Translations under genes and position numbers: made by a program
Origin: Allosediminivita pacifica
GTDB lineage: Bacteria > Pseudomonadota > Alphaproteobacteria > Rhodobacterales > Rhodobacteraceae
Length of the DNA stretch: 64,000 nucleotides
Assembly (NCBI RefSeq): GCF_003054175.1
Contig: NZ_QBKN01000025.1
Coordinates: 18,890-82,889 of the forward strand
Reading direction: 5' to 3'
Shown: positions 1 through 8,991 of the stretch, piece after piece
Layout: the number at the start of each line of letters is the position of its first letter
Position numbering within the stretch: position 1 is the stretch's first letter
The notes under the pieces: generated by a model
The model's input: the letters and a program-made list of their open reading frames with translations, nothing else
Told to the model about the DNA's origin: nothing
Databases searched by the model: none

Positions 1-950
1 CCGAAGACTGGGAGTTCTCGGTCGAGATCGACCCGACCATGGTGGACCGCGAGAAGATCGCAGCCCTGGCGGCCGAAAGCATGAACCGCGCAAGCATCGG
101 CATCCAGGATTTCGATCCGCTGGTTCAAAAGGCCATCGGACGGTTGCAACCCTTCGACATCACACGCGCCTGTGTCGACGATCTGCGCGCGGCAGGCATA
201 CGTTCGCTGAATGCGGATCTTGTCTACGGACTGCCGCATCAGGATGCCACACGGCTGGATGACACCGTCTCGAAGGTGCTCGATCTCGGCCCCGACCGCA
301 TCGCACTTTTCGGCTACGCCCATGTGCCGTGGATGTCGAAGCGCCAGACACTCATCGACGAAGAGGCGCTGCCGAAGGAAATGGAGCGTTACATGCTGTC
401 CGAACTGGCGTCGCGCCGCTTTCGCGAGGCGGGGCTGGAAAGCATCGGCATCGACCACTTCGCCAAACCGGGTGACGGACTGGCGATCGCGGCGCGGACA
501 GGGCGCCTGCGCCGCAATTTCCAGGGCTACGTGGATGACAGCTGCGCCACGCTCATCGGTCTCGGGGCCTCGTCGATTTCGCGGCTGCCAACCGGCTACA
601 TCCAGAACGCCGCCGCCACGCCCGCCTATGTCGAGCGGATCGAGGCCGGCCAGCTGGCGGGCGCACGCGGCCACGTGATGACCGAGGACGATCTGCTGCG
701 CGCCCGCGCGATCGAGATGATCATGTGCGAGTTCCGGCTGGACCTCGAAGACCTGCGGGCCGACCACGGAGACGCAGCAGACCGCCTGCGCCCCGAGATC
801 GCCCTGCTGCGTGACCGCTTCGGCGACATGGTCGAGGTCACCGGCGAAACGCTGACGATCCGGCCCGAGGGACGGGCACTGACGCGCATCGTTGCCAAGC
901 ATTTCGATGCACACGTGCCGGAAGGGGCGCGCTACAGTCAGGCATCGTGA
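1..950 (+). CDS. hemN: Oxygen-independent coproporphyrinogen III oxidase, 3' part
   Basis: The reading frame is open from base 3 and ends at TGA 948-950, so the 5' part with the radical-SAM CxxxCxxC cluster lies outside the window. About 315 C-terminal residues remain. They match the HemN family: the stretch NRASIGIQDFDPLVQKAIGR, then NADLVYGLPHQ, and the C-terminal HemN domain ending near VAKHFDAHVPEG. HemN performs the anaerobic decarboxylation of coproporphyrinogen III in heme synthesis and acts in the cytoplasm. It converges on nirV and nirK. In denitrifying alphaproteobacteria hemN is often near denitrification genes because haem is needed under low oxygen. That it is HemN rather than the HemW-like paralogue is inferred from the C-terminal sequence. 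Confidence 0.93.
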   Translation, partial: EDWEFSVEIDPTMVDREKIAALAAESMNRASIGIQDFDPLVQKAIGRLQPFDITRACVDDLRAAGIRSLNADLVYGLPHQDATRLDDTVSKVLDLGPDRIALFGYAHVPWMSKRQTLIDEEALPKEMERYMLSELASRRFREAGLESIGIDHFAKPGDGLAIAARTGRLRRNFQGYVDDSCATLIGLGASSISRLPTGYIQNAAATPAYVERIEAGQLAGARGHVMTEDDLLRARAIEMIMCEFRLDLEDLRADHGDAADRLRPEIALLRDRFGDMVEVTGETLTIRPEGRALTRIVAKHFDAHVPEGARYSQAS

Positions 951-983
951 GGCGCCGGCAAGCAAACATGCTGACATGGCTGA

Positions 984-1009
984 ACGCCCGGCGGTCCGCC
1001 GCCGGGCGT
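984..1009. terminator. Bidirectional hairpin between hemN and nirV
   Basis: Perfect 11-bp stem (ACGCCCGGCGG, loop TCCG, then its complement) in the 72-bp gap between the convergent stops of hemN and nirV. There is no clear T-run on either side, so termination efficiency is uncertain. Confidence 0.7.
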
Positions 1010-1022
1010 CCTTGCTGACAGC

Positions 1023-1841
1023 TCAGAACAGGGGCCACACGCGTGGCGCCTCACGTACCAGACGGAACCCCAGGTGGTCCGGCGGCAGACCGACGGCGCA
1101 GCCGCCGACGCTTGCATCGCGCACGAAGTCGATGATCGCCGCGCGGTGACGCCCGCCCGCGATACGGACGCCGCAGTAGCTGTCCGTCACGGTCACGCTG
1201 CCATCGCGGGAAATCTGGCCGTTTTCCATGCAGCCATCAGTCCATTCCCAGATGTTTCCGCCCATGTCGGCAATCCCCAGAGAGTTCTCGCCGAACGCGC
1301 CGGCGGGCCGAACCGAAAGGCTGGCGGAGCCGCGCAGCAAGGCACCGTTCTGGTAGCTTTCCAGCATCCGGCGCCCGGGATCGCGCGCCTCGGGGGTCGC
1401 GGCCACGTCACCGTAGCGTTCTGCAGCGGCAAGCTGCCACTCCGTCTCTGACGGCAGGCGCCACCGGTCTCCGGTTTTCTCGGAGTACCAATCGGCAAAG
1501 TCCGTCGCATCCCTCCAGTTCACCTGGGTCTGCGGCAAGGCCCCGCCCCTTGCGGACACCTCCGCGCAGGCTCCCTCGACAACGCAGACCGCGTACTGGT
1601 CCCGGCTCACCTGGTGCTTCATGATCTCGAACCCGTCCACATTGACTGTCTCGAGGCGCGGGGTCCGGGCCTTGCCCTCGAACGAGAAATTGCCGAGCGG
1701 CCGCCATTCGACCTCACCGGCAGGGACGGCCACTGTCTGCGGCTCGGCAAAGGGCGGCGGCGTCTCTTTGCGTGACAACGTGCCGACGACCGCCAGAACA
1801 CCGATGGCCGAGACAGTGGCGAAAAGGGCAAGCGCTCGCAT
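1023..1841 (-). CDS. nirV: NirV-like formylglycine-generating-enzyme family protein
   Basis: The SUMF1/FGE-sulfatase fold is recognisable from WRLPSETEWQLAAA in the middle and GGNIWEWTDG followed by LGFRLVRE at the end. An N-terminal hydrophobic segment (ALFATVSAIGVLAVVGTL) suggests an exported or membrane-anchored protein. I chose ATG 1841 because GGAGG lies 5-6 bases before it; an ATG four codons upstream overlaps that ribosome site. The length is about 272 aa. The gene lies directly downstream of nirK in the same direction, the arrangement known for NirV in Rhodobacter and other nirK denitrifiers. The biochemical role of NirV is unsettled; the family suggests protein modification or maturation of the nitrite reductase system. 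The family is certain, the name rests on context. Confidence 0.85.
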   Translation of the reverse strand: MRALALFATVSAIGVLAVVGTLSRKETPPPFAEPQTVAVPAGEVEWRPLGNFSFEGKARTPRLETVNVDGFEIMKHQVSRDQYAVCVVEGACAEVSARGGALPQTQVNWRDATDFADWYSEKTGDRWRLPSETEWQLAAAERYGDVAATPEARDPGRRMLESYQNGALLRGSASLSVRPAGAFGENSLGIADMGGNIWEWTDGCMENGQISRDGSVTVTDSYCGVRIAGGRHRAAIIDFVRDASVGGCAVGLPPDHLGFRLVREAPRVWPLF

Positions 1842-1860
1842 GACATCCTCCATTCAAAGC

Positions 1861-1893
1861 AAAAAGAGGCGGCCGGTGCATGCCGGCCGCCTC
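1861..1893 (-). terminator. Hairpin plus T-run after nirK, before nirV
   Basis: On the minus strand an 11-bp stem (GAGGCGGCCGG and complement, 6-base loop) is followed at once by TTTTT. It lies 30 bp after the nirK stop and about 20 bp before the nirV start, so it looks like an intrinsic terminator or attenuator that lowers nirV expression relative to nirK. Confidence 0.75.
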
Positions 1894-1922
1894 CAGAAGT
1901 GTGCCTCGGAACGGCGCAGGCC

Positions 1923-3071
1923 CTATGGCAGGGCTGACTTGCCCTCGTAGGCGGCATTGTACTCGGTCGGCGCCTGCACCTGCTCCATCAGGTCGTTGTT
2001 CCACTCGCCTTCGACCACCACGTGAGCCGTCGCGCCAAGGTTCACGGCTTCGATCAGATTGTGGTTCACGTAGGCGTAGACACCCGGCTGCCGGAACTCG
2101 TAGAGCGCCGCTCCGGCGGACCCGCCGCGGATGAACCAGGTTTCCAGGTCACGCTCGGGCGGGTTGGCGAACTTGCCCGTCTCCCACACGAGGTCGCCGT
2201 GCCCGCCGATCAGGTGCGGGCGGCTGTCGCGGTTGGCCTGGCTGTGGACGAACAGGACCTTCTCGCCCTGATTGGCATGCAGCGCTCTGTCCCCGGTAAG
2301 CGACCCGACCTTGCCATTGAAGACCACATGGCTCGGGATCAGCCCATTCATCACCTCGAGCGTGTCGGGATAGCTTTCACCCACGTCCGAGAAGCGCTTG
2401 TAGTCCCCGTTTTCATCCTTCGGGACATAGAAGTCGTTCTCGCCGATGTAGTACACGCGGTCATAGCTGACCGGGTTGCCCTTTTCGTCCTTCAGCCCGT
2501 CGCGGGGCAGGACCATGATCGCGCCCGACATGCCGCTGACGACGTGCCAGGGGATCATCGGGCCGCCCGGGGCGCAGTGGTAAACGAAGGTACCAGCCCG
2601 CGTCGCCTTGAAGCGGAGCGTGGTCTTCTCGCCCGGGTTGACCAGCGTGAGCGACCCGCCACCCAACGCGCCCGTCGCGGCGTGGAAGTCGATGTTGTGC
2701 TGCATCAGGTTTTCTGGCGAGTTGTAGAGCGTCAACTCGACGTAGTCGCCTTGGTGCACCACCATCATCGGGCCGGGGATCGAACCGTTGAAGGTCATCG
2801 CCTGAAGGTAGGCGCCGCTATCGACTTCGACCTCCTTCTCGACGATCTGCATCTCGAACTCGACGATCCGCGGTTCTGCCGGGGCGCTCTGTTCATGCTC
2901 ATGCACCATCGGTGGACGGACCAGCCTGCGTTTGACACGCTGAAGGTTAGACAGATCGACAGATTCCGCTATCGAGGTGTCCATGATCTCCTCGGCTTTG
3001 GCATTGATGGCGAGGAAAGGCGCCGCGGCTGCGCCAGCGGCCCCGATCAATGCAGCTCTTCTCGTAAGCAC
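1923..3071 (-). CDS. nirK: Copper-containing nitrite reductase (NirK)
   Basis: Periplasmic enzyme that reduces nitrite to nitric oxide in denitrification; functions as a homotrimer with type 1 and type 2 copper. The 382-aa product has a twin-arginine-like signal ([12 protein letters not shown]...). Every ligand expected from characterised NirK proteins is present: type 1 copper H125, C166, H176, M181; type 2 copper H130, H165, H337; active-site D128 and H286 (in [10 protein letters not shown]). The start is GTG 3071, preceded by GAAGGAGA at a spacing of about 6 bases; no upstream ATG fits. A TTG-N8-CAA box 65 bp upstream suggests activation by an NnrR/FNR-type regulator under low oxygen with nitric oxide. 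nirV follows after a hairpin. Confidence 0.98.
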   Translation of the reverse strand: MLTRRAALIGAAGAAAAPFLAINAKAEEIMDTSIAESVDLSNLQRVKRRLVRPPMVHEHEQSAPAEPRIVEFEMQIVEKEVEVDSGAYLQAMTFNGSIPGPMMVVHQGDYVELTLYNSPENLMQHNIDFHAATGALGGGSLTLVNPGEKTTLRFKATRAGTFVYHCAPGGPMIPWHVVSGMSGAIMVLPRDGLKDEKGNPVSYDRVYYIGENDFYVPKDENGDYKRFSDVGESYPDTLEVMNGLIPSHVVFNGKVGSLTGDRALHANQGEKVLFVHSQANRDSRPHLIGGHGDLVWETGKFANPPERDLETWFIRGGSAGAALYEFRQPGVYAYVNHNLIEAVNLGATAHVVVEGEWNNDLMEQVQAPTEYNAAYEGKSALP

Positions 3072-3135
3072 GTCCTGTCTCCTTCGGGATCACGTTGCTG
3101 TTGAGAAGAGGATAGCCAAACCGGATCTCGGGACT

Positions 3136-3149
3136 TTGCGCAGGAGCAA
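3136..3149 (-). promoter_or_regulatory. Candidate NnrR/FNR-type box for nirK
   Basis: The site reads TTGCGCAGGAGCAA, that is TTG-N8-CAA with further symmetry TTGC...GCAA. It is centred about 71 bp before the nirK start codon. NnrR-class CRP/FNR regulators control nirK in related bacteria through sites of this form. Not experimentally shown here. Confidence 0.65.
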
Positions 3150-3633
3150 ATAGATCCACGATTGAAGCTAGGTGATCGGCATTCATGTCGGGCCCTGTTG
3201 GTGAGTCCTGGGGGCAAGCACGCGGCGTGATCGGAAAGCAGCGGCCCTCGCTAGCGCCGGTACCGGTCTCAATGCGGCTAGTCGGGATTCCTCGTGCCCA
3301 GCAGCTTGGCGCTGTCCGCTTCGCGGGGATGGTGGCGGGTCGATCTTTCCTTTGCCCCACCAGGTGACGCGGATCAGCACCATCGAGATACTCCTTCAGT
3401 ATCTGGACGTGTTTTTCGGGGCTTCCGAGAATGGCGCTGCCGAATGTGAAGCCTGCTTAACCGTTTGCCCCCGAGATTCCTGCTGCATCCTGGCGACATT
3501 CCGAAACGGCGGGCAGCCGCCAGCCGAGCATCGCATGCTCATTAAGCAAGCCACTGACTGAACGCACACGAAACGCGCAAAACCGAGCTGCCACCCCGAC
3601 GCTGCGTCCGCACGAAGCGTTCTGGGTTGAGCA
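3150..3633. other. Intergenic, divergent promoter region of nirK and the ABC operon
   Basis: About 480 bases with only short open frames that lack ribosome sites and recognisable products (for example 3183-3383 on the minus strand). I see no gene here. It must hold the nirK promoter on the left and the ABC-operon promoter on the right. Confidence 0.5.
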
Positions 3634-3657
3634 CACCGTTCTACTGAGTGAACGGTG
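3634..3657 (+). promoter_or_regulatory. 24-bp perfect inverted repeat before the ABC operon; candidate IclR operator
   Basis: CACCGTTC, 8-base spacer, GAACGGTG: a perfect 8-bp inverted repeat ending 29 bp before the start codon of the binding-protein gene. A shorter repeat with the same TTC-N8-GAA core lies upstream of the IclR gene that closes this cluster (9924-9941), which makes IclR the likely ligand. Confidence 0.55.
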
Positions 3658-3686
3658 ATCGTTATAAAGAACAGGGAGTTTTACAG

Positions 3687-4724
3687 ATGAACAATCATCA
3701 CTTGAACCGCCGCGCCGTGCTGGGAGGCTTTGCCGCGGCCGGTGCCGCCACGGCCTTCCCCGGCCTGTCCCTCGCCCAGACCGGACCTCTCGAGGTCGGA
3801 TCCGTGGAGGTCATCAGCGTCCGGGACCCGCAACACTCCGGCCAGCTCGCACTTGCGCTGGAGAACGGCTTTTTTGCCGACGAGGGACTCGAGGTCACCC
3901 CGAACTACACGGTGAACGGCCCCGACCTGCCCAGCTTGGCGGCAAGCGGCCGGGTCAAGGTGCTGTTCTCGGCCATGGAACAGGTTGCTTCGCTGCGCCT
4001 GCGCGGTCTGGACTTCCGCTGGATCATGAAGCTCTCGGACATCTCGAATACGCAAGGCGTGGTCATCGGGAACAACTCGGGCATCGAAACTCCCGTCGAT
4101 CTCGCCGGCAAGCGGGTGGGCATGTACGCGGGCGCCTCGGTGGAACTGGCGATCGAGAACATGTGCAAGGACCACGGCGTCGACTTCTCGTCGCTCCGGT
4201 TCATCAACATGGAACCGCCCGAACAGGCAATTGCGCTGATGCAGGGCGACATCGATGTCATGGCCTGCTGGGAGCCCTATGTCGCAAATGCCGCACGCAG
4301 CGGTGGACGGCTCTACTTCACCGGCAGCCAGTCCTACGTCGAGGATGCCCAAACCCCCAAAGACGTGAACTGGCTTTACCTGGCGACCGGGCTGACGACC
4401 TCGGGGGATTTCCTCGAAGAAGCCCCCAACACGCTCAAGGCAATGATGCGTGCGATGATACGCGCCAACGAGATCATCATCAACGATCCCGCAGCGGCCG
4501 TTGACCCCATCGCGCGCGGTCTTGGCATTCCGACCGACGGTCTCGAAGGTATCCTGAAGGCGAACGACTATCGTCCCGACCTCGATCAGAGACTTGCGAC
4601 AGGCTACCCGGATTACATCAAGTGGGCCGTCGAGCGCGGTTTCCTCGATGAATTCGTGCCGCTCGATGACATCGTCGATACGTCGCTCCTGTCAGAGGTA
4701 GCGCCTGGCTCAGTGAAGATCTGA
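3687..4724 (+). CDS. ABC transporter substrate-binding protein, NMT1/SsuA family
   Basis: Periplasmic solute receptor for the importer encoded by the next two genes. I start at ATG 3687 because AGGGAG lies 8 bases before it and the product then opens with an ideal twin-arginine signal ([14 protein letters not shown], cut after SLAQ); an ATG 39 bases upstream overlaps the inverted repeat. About 345 aa. The body has the NMT1/THI5-like pattern: [15 protein letters not shown] near the N-terminus, then [12 protein letters not shown], and [13 protein letters not shown] in the second lobe. This family includes receptors for taurine, alkanesulfonates, nitrate and pyrimidine precursors, so the ligand cannot be assigned. 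No cysteine lipobox is seen. Confidence 0.9.
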   Translation: MNNHHLNRRAVLGGFAAAGAATAFPGLSLAQTGPLEVGSVEVISVRDPQHSGQLALALENGFFADEGLEVTPNYTVNGPDLPSLAASGRVKVLFSAMEQVASLRLRGLDFRWIMKLSDISNTQGVVIGNNSGIETPVDLAGKRVGMYAGASVELAIENMCKDHGVDFSSLRFINMEPPEQAIALMQGDIDVMACWEPYVANAARSGGRLYFTGSQSYVEDAQTPKDVNWLYLATGLTTSGDFLEEAPNTLKAMMRAMIRANEIIINDPAAAVDPIARGLGIPTDGLEGILKANDYRPDLDQRLATGYPDYIKWAVERGFLDEFVPLDDIVDTSLLSEVAPGSVKI

Positions 4725-4731
4725 GGCGGTC

Positions 4732-5517
4732 ATGACGGCACAGATATCCATCCAGGGCCTGACCAAGACCTTCCCGGGGCGGAACGAAAGCGCGGATTTC
4801 ACCGCGCTTTCGGACATTTCCCTCGAAATCCCGGCGAACGAGTTCGTCTGCCTCCTAGGGCCAAGCGGCTGCGGTAAGTCCACACTTCTCGGGTTGGTCG
4901 CCGGCCACGAAAAGTCGAGCGCGGGCGGCATCACGGTGGCGGGGACGCCCGTCACGGGCCCTGCGGCCGAGCGTGGAATGGTCTTCCAGCAATACGCGCT
5001 TTTCCCTTGGTACACGGTGGAGCAGAACGTGCGGCTGGGCCTTCGGATCAAGCGGCTCTCCTCATCCGAACAGGCCGAGCAGACCGAACGCATGCTGCGC
5101 GCCGTGAGCCTGTGGGATCATCGCGACAAGTTTCCGCGCGAGCTTTCGGGCGGCATGAAGCAGCGGGCAGCCATCGCACGGACGCTGGCAATCGATCCCG
5201 ACGTCCTTCTCATGGACGAGCCCTTCGGCGCCCTGGACGAGCAGACCCGCAACCGCCTTCAGGACGAACTGCTCGCCATCTGGCAGGGAAGCCGCCGCAC
5301 CGTCGTCTTCGTGACGCATAGCGTGCAGGAAGCGGTCACGCTGGCCGATCGCGTAGTTGTCATGGGCCGGGACAAGGGCCGCATCGTCGCCGACCTGCGC
5401 ATATCCCTAAAGCGCCCCCGAGACCGGATGAGCGTGGAGTTCGTCGAAGCAGAGCGAGAGGTCAGCGCCTGCCTCGCTCGCGCTGAAGCGTCCGACCCGG
5501 CCGACAGGGCCGCATGA
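4732..5517 (+). CDS. ABC transporter ATP-binding protein, SsuB/TauB type
   Basis: Cytoplasmic ATPase subunit, 261 aa, the usual size for this family. Walker A is GPSGCGKS at residues 43-50, the signature LSGGM at 138-142 and Walker B VLLMDEP at 158-164, with the switch histidine in [11 protein letters not shown]. It starts 7 bases after the binding-protein gene and overlaps the permease gene by ATGA, so the three are one transcript. The family powers import of sulfonates, nitrate and similar small anions or heterocycles. Confidence 0.93.
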   Translation: MTAQISIQGLTKTFPGRNESADFTALSDISLEIPANEFVCLLGPSGCGKSTLLGLVAGHEKSSAGGITVAGTPVTGPAAERGMVFQQYALFPWYTVEQNVRLGLRIKRLSSSEQAEQTERMLRAVSLWDHRDKFPRELSGGMKQRAAIARTLAIDPDVLLMDEPFGALDEQTRNRLQDELLAIWQGSRRTVVFVTHSVQEAVTLADRVVVMGRDKGRIVADLRISLKRPRDRMSVEFVEAEREVSACLARAEASDPADRAA

Positions 5518-6356
5518 CCCGAAGGGCAGAAATGGCATCGAATTCCGATATTTCCGACATCGAGCGGCCACTCGTGCCGCGCGGCCCCCGCCTCCGCGGG
5601 CTGCGTGTTCCACCAAAGGCTGTAACCCTGATCACGGTGATCGCCGCTTGGCAAGCTCTGGCCATACTCAACGACTTTTGGCAGTTCTACAACGCAACGC
5701 TGGTTCCCTCACCGGGTGGCATCGTCAGGGCCACCATCGAGCTGTGGCGCGAGGGCACGCTCTGGACCCACCTGTCGGCCTCGTGTCTGCGCGTGTTGCG
5801 AGGCATGGGCCTAGCCATTCCCATGGCGGTGGCGATGGCCTATCTCGTGGCGACGTGGAAGTGGGCCGAGATCGTATTCGATCCCGTGATCGAGTTCATC
5901 CGTCCCGTCCCGAGCCTCGCGCTTCTGCCGATCTTCATCGTCTGGTTCGGCATCGGCGAGCTGACCAAGACGATCTTCATCACCTACAGCGCATTCTTCA
6001 TCATCTTCGTCGCAACGCTCGAGGCGATCCGTGATGTAGACCCCGTGCTGAAGCGCGCGGCGGGCAGCATGGGCATGTCACCGAGACAGATGGCCTATCA
6101 CGTCACCTTCAAGTCCGTGCTGCCGCAGATCATGGTGTCGATCCGGCTGGCGCTGGCGACCTCCTGGTTCGTGATCGTCGGAGCCGAATTCCTCGCGGCG
6201 AACGAGGGGCTCGGCTACCTCATCAACTTCTCACGGGTCTGGTTCAAGATCGACACGATGATGGCCGCCGCAGCGCTCATCGGCGTACTCGGGCTGGCCA
6301 GCAACTATCTCCTTCTCGCGCTCGAACGCCGCCTTTTTGCATGGCGCGAACGCTGA
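5514..6356 (+). CDS. ABC transporter permease, SsuC/TauC type
   Basis: Integral membrane subunit of 280 aa with about six hydrophobic segments (for example [20 protein letters not shown] and [19 protein letters not shown]). The BPD_transp_1 coupling loop that contacts the ATPase is visible around [27 protein letters not shown]. The first ATG overlaps the end of the ATPase gene (ATGA). An internal ATG six codons downstream is an alternative start. It works with the preceding two gene products; substrate unknown. Confidence 0.92.
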   Translation: MTRRAEMASNSDISDIERPLVPRGPRLRGLRVPPKAVTLITVIAAWQALAILNDFWQFYNATLVPSPGGIVRATIELWREGTLWTHLSASCLRVLRGMGLAIPMAVAMAYLVATWKWAEIVFDPVIEFIRPVPSLALLPIFIVWFGIGELTKTIFITYSAFFIIFVATLEAIRDVDPVLKRAAGSMGMSPRQMAYHVTFKSVLPQIMVSIRLALATSWFVIVGAEFLAANEGLGYLINFSRVWFKIDTMMAAAALIGVLGLASNYLLLALERRLFAWRER

Positions 6357-6378
6357 ACTCACCTCAGGAAGATCCAAG

Positions 6379-7353
6379 ATGACTTTCGACTACACCCCTT
6401 ACATTCCCCCCGAGCATGTCGGTCCTGGCCCACGCCGCAACTACGTCGGCTACGGTCGCAACAGCCTCAAGGTCAGCTGGCCGGACGGCAAGAAGGTCGC
6501 GGTCGCCCTCGTGGTCAACTACGAGACCGGCGCCGAAAGGTCCTGGGCAAACGGAGACCGCCGAAACGATCGGATCTTCGAATTTCCGTATGACCTCGCC
6601 CCCCAATACCGTGACCTCGCGACAGAGGCCGTGTCCGAATACGGCGGGCGCGCCGGTGTGTGGCGCATTCAGCGAATGCTGGACAGTCTCGGGGTGAAAT
6701 GCACGTTTTCCGCTTGTGCGCTGGCGCTTTACCGCAACCCCGAGGTCGGCGCCTACATCCAGGAAGCAGGGCACGAGGGGTCGTCTCACGGGTTCCGCTG
6801 GGAAGAGGTCTGGACCATGTCTAGGACCGAGGAACTTGCCCGCATCCGCGCCGCCGTCGAGATCATCCGCGAGACCTGCGGCGAACGCCCCATCGGCTGG
6901 CAGACCCGCCACAGCGGGTCGCTGAACACGCGTGAACTGCTCGTCCAAGAAGGTGGCTTCCTCTACGACTGCGATTCCACAGCGGACGACCTGCCCTTCT
7001 ACGTCGACGTCAACGGCACCGATCATCTGGTTCTGCCCTATTCCAGCACCTACAACGACCACCGCTTCATCATCAGCCAAGGCTACTCCAAGCCGCAGGA
7101 CTTCTTCGACTATTGCAAGGACGGTATCGACTACCTCCGGATGGAGGGCGAGACGCGGCCCAAGATGATGACGATCGGCATCCATGCACACTGGATGGGT
7201 CAGGCTGCCCGGACGGCGGCGCTGCACCGGTTCCTTGAATATTGCCTCGAAAGCGGGGATGTCTGGATCGCGCGCCGGCGTGACATAGCCGAGTGGTTCG
7301 ATGCGCATCACGCCTCCTTCGTTGCGGCGACCCGTGAAGAAGCGACCGCATGA
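6379..7353 (+). CDS. Polysaccharide deacetylase-fold hydrolase, PuuE/allantoinase-like
   Basis: About 324 aa with a NodB-like barrel of the PuuE subgroup: RIFEFPYDLAPQYRD, GVWRIQRMLDSLGVKCTFSACA, HEGSSHGFRWEE and the late IGIHAHWMG. In this subgroup known members act on cyclic ureides (allantoin) or other small C-N substrates rather than on polysaccharides. ATG 6379 is chosen for the preceding CAGGAAG; an earlier in-frame ATG lies inside the permease gene. The gene overlaps the next one by ATGA. Adjacent to an importer, it probably hydrolyses the imported compound, but the substrate cannot be read from sequence. Confidence 0.85.
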   Translation: MTFDYTPYIPPEHVGPGPRRNYVGYGRNSLKVSWPDGKKVAVALVVNYETGAERSWANGDRRNDRIFEFPYDLAPQYRDLATEAVSEYGGRAGVWRIQRMLDSLGVKCTFSACALALYRNPEVGAYIQEAGHEGSSHGFRWEEVWTMSRTEELARIRAAVEIIRETCGERPIGWQTRHSGSLNTRELLVQEGGFLYDCDSTADDLPFYVDVNGTDHLVLPYSSTYNDHRFIISQGYSKPQDFFDYCKDGIDYLRMEGETRPKMMTIGIHAHWMGQAARTAALHRFLEYCLESGDVWIARRRDIAEWFDAHHASFVAATREEATA

Positions 7354-8228
7354 ACGAACGGAACGAAGGAAGGCAGGTCGCCTTGGTGACCGGCCATGAT
7401 GGCTTTATCGGAAGCGCCCTGTTGCGGACGCTTCCGGATCTGGGATGGCGGGCCGTGGGGCTTGTCGATGCCTGGGGCGCCTCCGTAGATCTGCGAGATG
7501 CAGCGGCGGTTGCCGACACGGTGGCGCGGGTGAGCCCCGACATCGTCTTTCACATGGGGGGTGTTTCGGGCCCCATGCAGTTCTCGGAGGACGCGACAAC
7601 CGTCCTGCGCGTCAACATCGAGGGGACACAGATCCTGCTTGAGGCAGCCGCCGCGGCCGGGAGCGTGCGCCGTGTCATCCTGGCCGGTTCGGTCGCGGGT
7701 TATGCGACAGGAGGCCCCTCGGGGCCGGAACCCGACAGCATCTACGGGCTGACCAAGCGGGTGGCCGAATTGCAGGCGCACCTCTGGGCACGCCGCACAG
7801 GTCACGAGGCGACAGTCCTGCGGATCGGCTCGGTCTACGGTGTGGGCCGCCGGTCGGTGAACCCCATGCACCAGATGGTCGAACAGGCGGTGAGGACGCG
7901 ACGGATCAAGGTCGTGCCCCACCTCATGGAGCCCTGCATCGACATCGACAGCTGTGCCAAGCTTGTCGCCCGCCTGGCCAACGTCACCAAACTGCGGCCC
8001 CGCTACGATGTCGTGGCGGACCGGCCCAGGGCCGAAGAGGTCGCGTCGATCATCTCGGAGTTGACCGGTGCGCGCGTCGAGTTGTGCCACGAGCCACCCG
8101 TCGCGACACCGGAATTCCCGGAAGGCTTCGACCCGGCGCCATTGCTCCGCGACACGGAAATGCCTGCGGTCCTCTCGCTGCGTGAGGGCCTGAAGGCACT
8201 GACCGACGCGGCCGTCCCGGTCGCCTAG
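7350..8228 (+). CDS. NAD-dependent epimerase/dehydratase (extended SDR)
   Basis: Rossmann enzyme of 292 aa. The nucleotide-binding motif is TGHDGFIGSALL near residues 14-25, followed by DIVFHMGGVSGP, a catalytic serine in AGSVAGYA and the YGLTK (YxxxK) pair. The C-terminal part is short and has no recognised extra domain. It overlaps the deacetylase gene by four bases (ATGA) and is followed after 13 bases by a second SDR gene. It is likely to oxidise, epimerise or dehydrate an intermediate of the pathway served by the upstream importer. Substrate unknown. Confidence 0.85.
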   Translation: MNERNEGRQVALVTGHDGFIGSALLRTLPDLGWRAVGLVDAWGASVDLRDAAAVADTVARVSPDIVFHMGGVSGPMQFSEDATTVLRVNIEGTQILLEAAAAAGSVRRVILAGSVAGYATGGPSGPEPDSIYGLTKRVAELQAHLWARRTGHEATVLRIGSVYGVGRRSVNPMHQMVEQAVRTRRIKVVPHLMEPCIDIDSCAKLVARLANVTKLRPRYDVVADRPRAEEVASIISELTGARVELCHEPPVATPEFPEGFDPAPLLRDTEMPAVLSLREGLKALTDAAVPVA

Positions 8229-8241
8229 AAGGATTCATACC

Positions 8242-8991
8242 ATGCAGATCGAAAACAAGCGCGCCGTCATCACCGGCGCGGCAGGCGGGATCGGCCAGGC
8301 CATCGCCGCACTTTACGCGAGCGCGGGCGCACGAGTGTTCCTGGTCGACAGAGATGCGGCGCGGTTGGAATCGGTCATCGCCGAACTCGGCGCAGGACAC
8401 ACCGACCAGGTGCATGGCATCGCGCTGGACGTGACCCGGGAAGAGGCCGTGGCCAGGATGGTGGATGAGGCCGAGGGCGCGCTTGGCGGCATCGACGTGC
8501 TTGTGACCTGTTCCGGCGCGATCACCGAGCGGGAGTTAGAGGACATGTCGCTAGCCGAGTGGCGTGAGATCATGGGCGCCAATCTCGACGCGGTGTTTCT
8601 TGCCTGCCGCGCGGTGTTTCCGATCATGAAGCGGCAGGGCTCGGGCCGCATCATCACCGTCTCGAGCCAGATCGGGCAGCGCGGCGCACCGCGCTTCACG
8701 CACTATGCCGCTTCGAAGGCCGGGGTCATCGGATTTACCAAGGCGCTGGCGCGGGAAGCCGCCCCGCACGGCATTCTGGTCAACTCGGTGGCTCCGGGCC
8801 CGGTCCTGACCTCGTTCAACAGGGATCTGCGCGCCGAAACGCTCGACGGAACGGAGGCCGCCCTGCCGCTCGGGCGGGCGGCTCAGCCCGAGGAAATCGC
8901 CGGTGCAGCGCTCCTGCTGGCGTCTTCACCGCACGGCGATGTCTTCGTCGGTCAGACCCTAGGCCCAAACAGCGGCGACGTCATGCTGTAG
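8242..8991 (+). CDS. Classical SDR oxidoreductase (FabG-like)
   Basis: A 249-aa short-chain dehydrogenase with TGAAGGIGQA at the cofactor site, a DVTREEA stretch after strand 3, the structural motif changed to TCSGAI in place of the usual NNAG, and the catalytic S-Y-K set in SSQIGQRG...YAASK. D-type acceptors after the second strand (VDRDAARL) suggest NAD rather than NADP. It ends inside the convergent iclR gene with an 11-base overlap. Last gene of the importer operon; dehydrogenation of a hydroxyl intermediate is the probable role. Confidence 0.88.
   Translation: MQIENKRAVITGAAGGIGQAIAALYASAGARVFLVDRDAARLESVIAELGAGHTDQVHGIALDVTREEAVARMVDEAEGALGGIDVLVTCSGAITERELEDMSLAEWREIMGANLDAVFLACRAVFPIMKRQGSGRIITVSSQIGQRGAPRFTHYAASKAGVIGFTKALAREAAPHGILVNSVAPGPVLTSFNRDLRAETLDGTEAALPLGRAAQPEEIAGAALLLASSPHGDVFVGQTLGPNSGDVML

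Noticed and set aside
3183..3561. Short frames on both strands in the nirK upstream region, including a Cys-rich 69-codon one at 3352-3561
   Set aside because: No ribosome site and no recognisable product; the cysteines do not form a metal-binding pattern.
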